Source: Bacillota bacterium
GTDB taxonomy: Bacteria; Bacillota; Clostridia; Peptostreptococcales; Anaerovoracaceae
Length of the DNA: 7,142 nucleotides
Direction of reading: 5' to 3'
NCBI GenBank assembly: GCA_016302545.1
Contig: JAEDNK010000076.1
Location: forward strand, 1-7,142
Shown: positions 1 to 5,767 of the stretch, piece by piece
How positions within the stretch are numbered: position 1 is the first letter of the stretch
Layout of the letters: every line of letters starts with the position of its first letter
Position numbers and translations under genes: made by a program
The notes under the pieces: generated by a model
The model's database searches: none
Told to the model about the DNA's origin: nothing
What the model saw: the letters and a program-made list of their open reading frames with translations, nothing else

Positions 1-39
1 ATGTCTGTTGCGGGAAGCTGCAACGATTACGCTATCCAT
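1..39 (-). CDS. Start of a downstream gene, cut by the window edge; possible response regulator
   Basis: Only the first 13 codons are in the window, reading MDSVIVAASRNRH from an ATG at 39-37; the rest lies beyond the left edge. The start is supported by a purine-rich ribosome binding site (AAGAGGAA at 54-47) about 8 bases upstream. It begins 44 bases after the stop of the hybrid histidine kinase with no hairpin terminator between, so the two genes are probably co-transcribed. The pattern M-[DE]-x-[VI]-I-V-A-x-S resembles the first beta strand of a receiver domain, and in particular clostridial ANTAR-type response regulators that begin in this way. That would suit a position behind a kinase gene. 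Thirteen residues cannot prove a family; the presence of a gene start is much surer than its identity. Confidence 0.55.
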   Translation of the reverse strand, partial: MDSVIVAASRNRH

Positions 40-46
40 ATATTAT

Positions 47-54
47 TTCCTCTT
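47..54 (-). promoter_or_regulatory. Ribosome binding site of the gene at the left edge
   Basis: The minus strand reads AAGAGGAA here, with GAGGA about 8 bases before the ATG at 39. This site is the main evidence that a new gene starts at the window edge, since the coding part visible is very short. Confidence 0.5.
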
Positions 55-83
55 TTTCGTAATAATGCTCTTTTAATCCTATG

Positions 84-3011
84 CTATTTTTCGGCTCGAA
101 ACTTCTTTATAAGGAGTTTTACGTTTTCCATGTCGATAGGCTTTGCGGTATGAGCATTCATACCTGCGTCCAAGGCGCGCTTTACGTCCTCGTCAAAAAC
201 ATATGCGGTCATGGCTATTATCGGTATGGTCCTTCCGTCAGGATGGGAACTGCCGCGTATGTAGCCCGTAGCCTCATAGCCGTCCATCACCGGCATGGCT
301 ATATCCATAAAAATCATATCGTAATATCCCGAAGGCGAAGCGTTAAATCTGTCTACAGCTTCTTTTCCGTTCTCAACGACGTCACATTCAATGCCTTCAC
401 AGCGGAGAAGCTCCGTAAGTATTTCCGCATTAGGCTCGTTATCCTCGGCCGCAAGTACGCGCAGCCCTGCAAATTCCATACTCACGTCCTTTGTATTTTC
501 ATTATAGACTGTATCTGCCTGTCTGCAGTTTTCAGATATCATTCGGCGGAAGTTGGAAGCAAAGAAAGGCTTGTTCATAAATGCGGTAATTCCTGCCTCC
601 CTTGCCTCCTCCTTAATATTCTCAAAATCATATGAGGTAAGCACCATTATAGGCGCGGTTTCTGCCGCCTTTTCGCCAATTCTCCGGGCTGCCTCCACCC
701 CGTCCAGGTCATGCATCTTCCAGTCCAGAACAATGATATGGTATTCCTCGTGAATCTCTGCAGCGGCAGAAGCCATTCTCACAGCCTCCCTACCGCCTAT
801 TGCACAGTCCACCTCCACTCCTGTGTCTGCCATGAGTTCACGGACGTCGACACATACCTGTTCATCGTCGTCGGCTATGAGCATGCGCGTAATACCGTAT
901 TTGTGCCAGAATTCTCTGTCCGTCTCACTATGCCCGGTCTGAAGCTCCAGCTCCACCCTGAATCTGCTTCCGCAGCCCGGTGAGCTTTCTACAGATATTG
1001 TGCCGCCCATGAGCTCCACCATACTCCTGGTAATAGCCATTCCAAGTCCCGTACCCTGAATGGCCTTTGCCTTTGTATTATCCTCTCTTGCAAAAGGTTC
1101 AAATATGTTTTTCAGAAACTCCGAGCTCATGCCGTAGCCGTTATCCTCTACCGTAAAGCAAAGATGCACCAGATTACAGTCGGAGTTGCGGTCAGCTTTT
1201 TCCCTCCCATCGGTAGTGAAAACAACCCTACCGCCTTCAGGCGTATATTTAATAGCATTGGAGAGAAGGTTTAAAACTATCTGATTGATTTTTAATCTGT
1301 CTGCCAGTATGTATTCAGGTAGCCTGCCCCTGCTTCTAAGCTCAAAGGTAAGCCCCTTCATCTTCATCTGAGGCAGTACTATGGTATAAATTTCTTCTAT
1401 CAGCTCCGCCAACCTGAACTCCGTAAGGTTCAGGGAAGTCTTTCCGCTTTCTATCTTGCTCATATCAAGCACATCATTGATAAGGTTCAGCAGATGATGA
1501 CCGGAGGAAATTATTTTCTGAGCGTATTCCTTTACCTTTTCGGGGTTATCCGCCTGCTTTTGGAGAAGCAGGGAAAATCCCACCATGGCATTCATAGGCG
1601 TGCGTATATCATGAGACATATTTGCAAGGAAATTGCTTTTCGCCTTGTTGGCGCTTTTGGCAACCTGCAGAGCGTTGGCAAGGGTCTGATTCATGCGTCT
1701 TTCTTTGCTTCGGTCTGAGAGAATCACAACATATTTTTCCTCGCCCTCAATTTCGACGTGATAAACCGTAACCAGAAACCACAGGCATTCACCGGTTTTG
1801 TTATGTATGTATTCTCTTTCGCACTGCTCCTGCCTGCCAAGCTCTATTTCCGGAAATCTGTCAAGAATTCGCGGCGTGTGTGGACCCGGAGCCATTTCAT
1901 CCACAAGATGGAGGTCCCTGCGTACCTCCTCTGTCGAAAGTCCCAATATTTTCTCCACGTTAGGGCTTACATAGCTTATTTTGCAGTCATCAGCATCGAC
2001 CATAAAATACACATCATCCGAGTTGTCCGTAAGTATGCCAAACAGCTCTTCTCTGTACCGTATTTCCGTATCCATTGCCGCCAGATGCCTGCGGTTTTCA
2101 ATGACAATGAAGAAAATAACGATGGCAAACACCAATACGGCTATGAATACCGTAAAAGGAACCGTAAACACCTGCAGCCTGTTCATGCTTTCATTTACAA
2201 CTGCCGACGGAACTATTCCCACTACCATCCAGTCCACAATCCCCACCGGCTGATGCACAAGGTAATAGCCTTCGCCCGACTTTACAAATTTAGTAACACC
2301 GGATTCCTTTCGATTAATTTTTGCAGAAAGGGAGTTTATTTCCGGAGCGCCCATATCCGTTTCCCTGCTAAGCCACGAGATAAGATTGAAAGCGACCTTT
2401 CCTTCGCCTCCGGCGCAGTCTATGATTACTCTTCCCTTGCCGTCTATCACATAATTTCTGGAGCTTTCCTCAAATGACGATATCTCCAGTGACTCCTCCA
2501 TATCGCTGTTATTATAGCTTATACCTACAGCCTCGAAAGCAAAGCCCCTGTATGTGCCCTCATATGCGGGCACCGCAAACAGAATCAGCTCCGAACTGCC
2601 CGGCAGCGCAGCGGTTGCCACAATGTTGCGGTCCTCTGTTATCAGATTTATTAGCTGATGTCCCAGACTCAAATATCCTGTTTTACCTTCAGACGTCATG
2701 TAATCTCCGTCGTGTGAAATGAAATAGAAGTCTGTAAAGCCCCACTGCTCCTGTCTGTCACGTATGTACCGTGACGCCTCTTCGTCGCTTTGGGCTTCCT
2801 TAAGATACGGCAGCCAGTCATTTATGCTTTTCCATTTTTCTGACACAATGCCGTTAAACACTTTATTCGATTGCGTATAAATCTCATCCAGGTGACTGCT
2901 GCTTTCCTCGTAAACCATGGAGGAGACAAAAGTAATATAGCCGATTACAGCTGCAAACACCAAGAAAGCGACTAAAATCACGATAATAAGTTTACACCTT
3001 TTTTTACTCAC
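84..3011 (-). CDS. Membrane-bound hybrid sensor histidine kinase with PAS and two receiver domains
   Basis: This 975-residue sensor kinase has membrane segments at about residues 8-30 and 281-305. They enclose an extracellular sensor region of roughly 245 residues whose size and layout suggest a Cache-type ligand-binding fold (inferred). A PAS domain follows at about 320-437. The HisKA H-box contains phospho-acceptor His467 (SHDIRTP). The ATPase domain shows the N-box (Asn581, Asn585), G1 box DNGYG (623-627), FEPF (637-640) and G2 box GTGLG (653-657). Two receiver domains come next. The first has Asp714-716, acceptor Asp763, Thr792 and Lys814; the second has Glu856/Asp857, acceptor Asp903, Thr935 and Lys957. 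Both look functional. No HPt domain follows, so phosphate would have to pass to a separate HPt protein or stay in the receivers. The ligand is unknown. Start is GTG at 3011, backed by a strong ribosome binding site. A strong promoter lies just upstream, and a possible regulator gene follows. Confidence 0.93.
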   Translation of the reverse strand: MSKKRCKLIIVILVAFLVFAAVIGYITFVSSMVYEESSSHLDEIYTQSNKVFNGIVSEKWKSINDWLPYLKEAQSDEEASRYIRDRQEQWGFTDFYFISHDGDYMTSEGKTGYLSLGHQLINLITEDRNIVATAALPGSSELILFAVPAYEGTYRGFAFEAVGISYNNSDMEESLEISSFEESSRNYVIDGKGRVIIDCAGGEGKVAFNLISWLSRETDMGAPEINSLSAKINRKESGVTKFVKSGEGYYLVHQPVGIVDWMVVGIVPSAVVNESMNRLQVFTVPFTVFIAVLVFAIVIFFIVIENRRHLAAMDTEIRYREELFGILTDNSDDVYFMVDADDCKISYVSPNVEKILGLSTEEVRRDLHLVDEMAPGPHTPRILDRFPEIELGRQEQCEREYIHNKTGECLWFLVTVYHVEIEGEEKYVVILSDRSKERRMNQTLANALQVAKSANKAKSNFLANMSHDIRTPMNAMVGFSLLLQKQADNPEKVKEYAQKIISSGHHLLNLINDVLDMSKIESGKTSLNLTEFRLAELIEEIYTIVLPQMKMKGLTFELRSRGRLPEYILADRLKINQIVLNLLSNAIKYTPEGGRVVFTTDGREKADRNSDCNLVHLCFTVEDNGYGMSSEFLKNIFEPFAREDNTKAKAIQGTGLGMAITRSMVELMGGTISVESSPGCGSRFRVELELQTGHSETDREFWHKYGITRMLIADDDEQVCVDVRELMADTGVEVDCAIGGREAVRMASAAAEIHEEYHIIVLDWKMHDLDGVEAARRIGEKAAETAPIMVLTSYDFENIKEEAREAGITAFMNKPFFASNFRRMISENCRQADTVYNENTKDVSMEFAGLRVLAAEDNEPNAEILTELLRCEGIECDVVENGKEAVDRFNASPSGYYDMIFMDIAMPVMDGYEATGYIRGSSHPDGRTIPIIAMTAYVFDEDVKRALDAGMNAHTAKPIDMENVKLLIKKFRAEK

Positions 3012-3018
3012 AGCGCTG

Positions 3019-3026
3019 CCCCTCCC
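3019..3026 (-). promoter_or_regulatory. Ribosome binding site that fixes a GTG start for the histidine kinase
   Basis: The minus strand reads GGGAGGGG, seven bases before the GTG at 3011. The first residues (MSKKRCK) then lead directly into the first membrane helix, as expected for a type II-like signal anchor. Both facts support GTG here rather than a start further inside the gene. Confidence 0.75.
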
Positions 3027-3046
3027 GATTTTTTTCCTCAGTGAAA

Positions 3047-3075
3047 ATTATACCTATTTCGACTTTGTTCGTCAA
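3047..3075 (-). promoter_or_regulatory. Near-consensus sigma-A-type promoter of the histidine kinase gene
   Basis: On the minus strand a -35 box TTGACG (3075-3070) is followed by a 17-base spacer and a perfect -10 box TATAAT (3052-3047). Transcription would start near 3040, giving a leader of about 29 bases that contains the GGGAGGGG ribosome binding site. Five of six -35 bases and all -10 bases match the housekeeping consensus. The kinase is therefore likely to be transcribed on its own, even though no clear terminator separates it from the J-protein gene upstream. Confidence 0.8.
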
Positions 3076-3136
3076 TGCAGAAAATGGCAGAGAGCCGCAT
3101 ATTTATAGAGGTTTTTCGCTAAAATTCTGCTAAATA

Positions 3137-3829
3137 CTATATACAGCAGATAATAGGAAGTCCCATATATCCTCCGCCGCAGCAAAGGTTCATCATAAGG
3201 CAGGTTCCGCACAGCTGTCCGCAGTAGTTTGTTCCCGCCATGGAAGGGTTTCCTCCGTACTGTGCGCTTCTCTGCTGGTATCTGGTTTCACCGCCCTGAA
3301 GCTGGCTAAGGAGGCTTGCATAGCGGAAATTATCAGGCTCAAATGCACATGCAGTCCTGGCATGATCAAGGGCAATGGCGTTGTTGCCCACCTTGTAGTT
3401 AGCGATGGCGCTGTAATAGTACCACTGTCCTCTGCGGTCCTGGACCTGCTCCAGTACATTAAGACCTTCCCGGTAATATCCGTTGCTGATATAATTTACC
3501 GCAGAACGCAGATATTGCTCATCCTTGGTTTCGCTCTGCTGCTGTCCTCCGAAGCCCTGACCTTCAAAGCCATGCCCGCCGAAGCCCCAGAAATCATCAC
3601 CGAAGCCCTGTCCTCCGAAACCCTGCCGAGCCTGAGTCTTTCCCTGGCGCTGGTCCATAATCATGTTATAGGCCTGCTGCACTTCCTTGAACTTTTCCTC
3701 ATACTCTTTCTGGTTGGGGTTTCCCACATTAGCATCGGGGTGATACTTTCTGCTGAGGCTGCGATATGCTTTTTTTATCTCATCTTCGGAAGCGTTATAG
3801 CTTACTCCGAGAACCTTATATGGATCCAT
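3137..3829 (-). CDS. J-domain (DnaJ-like) protein with Gly/Phe linker, TPR-like region and cysteine-rich tail
   Basis: This 230-residue co-chaperone is expected to stimulate the ATPase of DnaK through its J domain (residues 1 to about 62), which carries the essential HPD tripeptide at 30-32. A Gly/Phe-rich linker follows at 69-98. Residues about 103-178 look like helical TPR-type repeats (segments YYREGLNVLEQV and YYSAIANYKVGNNAIALDHA). The tail holds seven cysteines at 203, 207, 210, 216, 217, 228 and 229 and ends ICCI. It lacks the four CxxCxGxG zinc motifs and the C-terminal substrate-binding domains of true DnaJ, so it is not the main chaperone partner. The start ATG at 3829 lies 25 bases after the DUF5685 stop, with AGGAAAGGA upstream, so the two form an operon. 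The tail could bind metal or be lipid-modified or disulfide-linked; its role is unknown. Confidence 0.92.
   Translation of the reverse strand: MDPYKVLGVSYNASEDEIKKAYRSLSRKYHPDANVGNPNQKEYEEKFKEVQQAYNMIMDQRQGKTQARQGFGGQGFGDDFWGFGGHGFEGQGFGGQQQSETKDEQYLRSAVNYISNGYYREGLNVLEQVQDRRGQWYYYSAIANYKVGNNAIALDHARTACAFEPDNFRYASLLSQLQGGETRYQQRSAQYGGNPSMAGTNYCGQLCGTCLMMNLCCGGGYMGLPIICCI
3536..3625 (-). repeat. Imperfect short repeats encoding the Gly/Phe linker of the J-protein
   Basis: This stretch encodes residues 69-98 and is built from repeats of the type GQGFG/GHGFEG. At DNA level two 16-base copies differ by one base (3544-3559 and 3610-3625), with a related partial copy between them. Such a repeat can change length by slippage, so the linker may vary among strains. 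Flexible Gly/Phe linkers are normal in J-proteins. Confidence 0.7.
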
Positions 3830-3854
3830 CGACTATGACATCCTTTCCTTTATC

Positions 3855-4706
3855 CTATTCTGTTTCCTCTTTTTTCCCTATCCTGGCTGACTTGGCTTTG
3901 CCGTAGCGCACCCATACTCCGGAATATAATATATTTCTCAAAATTTCAACATTTTCCACCAGCGGCAGCCGCTCAAAGGCGTCGGTACACTCCCCTATCA
4001 TCAGTAAAAGCAGGTTGAGCACTCTGTCGTTGAATTCCTCCGGACTGCTGGTTCTGTAAAGCTCTTTAAAGGGATTATAGTCCCCCGTCTTTATATCAAG
4101 CTCGATATCCTCGTAGGCATCGAGAAGATAGATATATTTTCCCAGATAGAAGCCTACCCTATACAGGTCGTCCTTCCACATGTCGTCCTTATAACAGAAA
4201 ACCTCCGCCATAATTTCACCGAATACCTTGGCAACCTTGTCAATAGGCAGGTTCTCCGCACTTTCCACTATGGAAAGCATGTTCATTTTTTTGGCGATGG
4301 ATGAGGCCTTTTCAGGGTATTTCCTTCCTACTTTTTCCGCCCTCTTCTTTAGGGTGCTCATACCTACATGAGCCTTAAGCTTCTTTTCATCGTCCCAGTC
4401 GTCCTTGCATTTGTAGTAAGCCAGGAGGACACACATATCTGCGCAGTAGTCCGTCACGGTGCTTCGCCTTGAACAGTGCTTTTTTGCCGGATGAACGGGA
4501 CATCTGCCGTATGTCACGGTTTCCTCGGACTCATAAAGGTCCGTCAGTATCATAATGAGAAAGGTCATATCGTAGTTGAGGGTAAGTCTGCCTCCGGTTC
4601 CGTGTCTTTCTCCCAAGGAGTGGCAAAGGCCGCAGTAGTAGCTGCGATATTTCTCAAAATCCTTTATTTTCAGTTCAGGCTTGTTCACCAAAACGTATCC
4701 AAACAT
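3855..4706 (-). CDS. DUF5685 family protein
   Basis: The 283-residue protein matches, from memory of the family, DUF5685: an N-terminus beginning MFGYV, a YYCGLC motif at 23-28, and a segment around DAYEDIELD with downstream GDYNP (196-212). No signal peptide or clear membrane segment is seen, so it is probably cytosolic and mostly helical. Cysteines are abundant in the first 100 residues (25, 28, 69, 78, 88, 92, 100), including CGLC and a CPVHPAKKHC segment (69-78), which could bind metal. Two Asp-rich segments, DDWDD at 102-106 and DAYEDIELD at 196-204, recall the paired motifs of squalene/phytoene synthases, but this is only a hypothesis. The ATG at 4706 has AGGAA about 10 bases upstream. 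The gene lies after the mrp terminator and 25 bases before the J-protein gene, a pairing suggesting a shared task. Its biochemical function is unknown. Confidence 0.85.
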   Translation of the reverse strand: MFGYVLVNKPELKIKDFEKYRSYYCGLCHSLGERHGTGGRLTLNYDMTFLIMILTDLYESEETVTYGRCPVHPAKKHCSRRSTVTDYCADMCVLLAYYKCKDDWDDEKKLKAHVGMSTLKKRAEKVGRKYPEKASSIAKKMNMLSIVESAENLPIDKVAKVFGEIMAEVFCYKDDMWKDDLYRVGFYLGKYIYLLDAYEDIELDIKTGDYNPFKELYRTSSPEEFNDRVLNLLLLMIGECTDAFERLPLVENVEILRNILYSGVWVRYGKAKSARIGKKEETE

Positions 4707-4764
4707 TTCTTAATTCTTCCTTTCGCCCTTTTGAGATAATCATTTTGCTAAGAAGTATTCTATC

Positions 4765-4791
4765 AAAAAAAGCACACGATGTGTGTGCTTT
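4765..4791 (-). terminator. Intrinsic terminator downstream of mrp
   Basis: On the minus strand a perfect 9-bp stem, AAAGCACAC pairing with GTGTGCTTT, surrounds the 5-base loop ACATC and runs into seven Ts (4771-4765). It lies 44 bases after the mrp stop and before the DUF5685 start, so it ends the mrp transcript. The adenines at the start of the stem mean it could act weakly in the other direction too, but no gene on the plus strand would use it. Confidence 0.85.
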
Positions 4792-4834
4792 ATGTGAAGT
4801 TTAAGTTTTATTTTCTCGGCATATGAACCGCCGG

Positions 4835-5674
4835 CTACTGCCTGCTTCCGCAGCCCTCCGCGCCGCAGCTTGAGCAGTCGTGGCTGCAGCCCTCCGGCGG
4901 CTGTGGCATTCCGTCGTGCTTGTCAGGATTGTCGGCTGCAAGACATGCTTCAACCATGTTGTCAAGCCAGTCTCCGTCAAAGAGCTCGATCATGCCCTTG
5001 TCGCAGGCTGCCGCTATCTTCTGATTGATAGGAATCTCGGAAATAGTGCCGATTTCATACTTTGCCGCAACCTCGCTCACATGTCCGTCGCCGAAAATCT
5101 TATGGTTCTTGCCGCAGTCAGGGCAGGTAAAGTAGGACATGTTTTCTACGATGCCGATAACAGGCACATTCATCAGCTGGGCCATCTTAACAGCCTTTTC
5201 CACGATCATGGAAACCAGTTCCTGCGGTGATGTGACGATTACGATACCGTCAAGAGGCAGAGACTGGAAAACAGTCAGAGCCACATCACCTGTTCCCGGA
5301 GGCATATCCACAAACATGACATCGATATCGCCCCATACTACATTGTTCCAGAACTGCTCGATTACTCCGCTGAGAACAGGTCCTCTCCATACAACCGGGT
5401 CGGTAGTATCCTCAAGAAGTGCGTTTACTGACATCACTGTGATTCCCGTCTTGGACTCAACCGGGAAAATCATTTCGTCGGTGCCTGTTGCCTTGTCTTT
5501 TATGCCAAAAGCCTGTGGAATAGACGGGCCTGTAATGTCTGCGTCCAGTATGGCTACCTTGTATCCCATTCTCTGAGTTGCCACCGCCAGCATAGATGTA
5601 ACCGACGATTTGCCTACTCCGCCTTTTCCCGAAACTACTCCTATAACTTTCTTTACATTGGATTGTTCATTCAT
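4835..5674 (-). CDS. mrp: Mrp/NBP35-type iron-sulfur cluster carrier ATPase
   Basis: This 279-residue cytosolic P-loop ATPase belongs to the Mrp/ApbC/NBP35 group, which binds a labile 4Fe-4S cluster and hands it to apo-proteins. Diagnostic motifs are the deviant Walker A GKGGVGKS (16-23), the LDADITGPS switch segment (43-51), Walker B with Asp123 in DMPPGTGD, and the CPDC pair (Cys184, Cys187), which in dimeric Mrp proteins bridges the cluster between two subunits. The N-terminus is short, reaching the P-loop within 15 residues. The tail carries an additional Cys motif, C-x3-C-x2-C-x4-C (263-275), of the sort usually found at the N-terminus of clostridial relatives. There is no DUF59 (MIP18) domain. 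The ATG at 5674 follows AAAGGAGA with AGGAG 11 bases upstream. The gene has its own promoter and terminator and is probably monocistronic. Confidence 0.95.
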   Translation of the reverse strand: MNEQSNVKKVIGVVSGKGGVGKSSVTSMLAVATQRMGYKVAILDADITGPSIPQAFGIKDKATGTDEMIFPVESKTGITVMSVNALLEDTTDPVVWRGPVLSGVIEQFWNNVVWGDIDVMFVDMPPGTGDVALTVFQSLPLDGIVIVTSPQELVSMIVEKAVKMAQLMNVPVIGIVENMSYFTCPDCGKNHKIFGDGHVSEVAAKYEIGTISEIPINQKIAAACDKGMIELFDGDWLDNMVEACLAADNPDKHDGMPQPPEGCSHDCSSCGAEGCGSRQ

Positions 5675-5712
5675 TTTTACTGCATCTCCTTTGTTTAATA
5701 CCTGCAGAAAGT

Positions 5713-5741
5713 ATTATACCACCAAAGGCCCTGCAGTTTAA
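5713..5741 (-). promoter_or_regulatory. Extended -10 promoter of mrp
   Basis: The minus strand has a perfect TATAAT (5718-5713) preceded directly by TGG, making a TGnTATAAT extended -10. At a 17-base spacing the -35 position holds only a poor match, TTAAAC (5741-5736), which is typical when an extended -10 compensates. The transcript would begin near 5706, about 30 bases before the mrp start codon, leaving room for the AAAGGAGA ribosome binding site. Confidence 0.7.
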
Positions 5742-5767
5742 CACCTTTTTTCAATATTTTATATGCC

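Noticed and set aside
1758..2477. A 239-codon open frame on the plus strand inside the kinase gene
   Set aside because: It lies wholly antisense to a well-supported kinase reading frame, has no recognisable domain, and its translation looks like a complement shadow rich in Tyr, His and Arg.
3077..3130. Inverted repeat gcagaa...ttctgc as a terminator for the J-protein gene
   Set aside because: The arms are only 6 bp with a 42-base loop and no T-run follows, so it does not resemble an intrinsic terminator.
3362..3838. A 158-codon plus-strand frame with hydrophobic stretches opposite the J-protein gene
   Set aside because: The hydrophobic look comes from reading the complement of Gly/Phe- and Lys/Glu-rich codons; the J-domain with its HPD motif on the other strand is decisive.
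4736..4766. Possible promoter for the DUF5685 gene (TTGATA and GATTAT on the minus strand)
   Set aside because: The spacer is 19 bases, the -10 matches only four of six positions and the -35 overlaps the mrp terminator T-run. A promoter is expected here, but this match is too weak to call.
5702..5736. Two CTGCAG palindromes flanking the mrp -10 box as an operator
   Set aside because: Six-base palindromes are frequent by chance and the sequence between them shows no extended symmetry.
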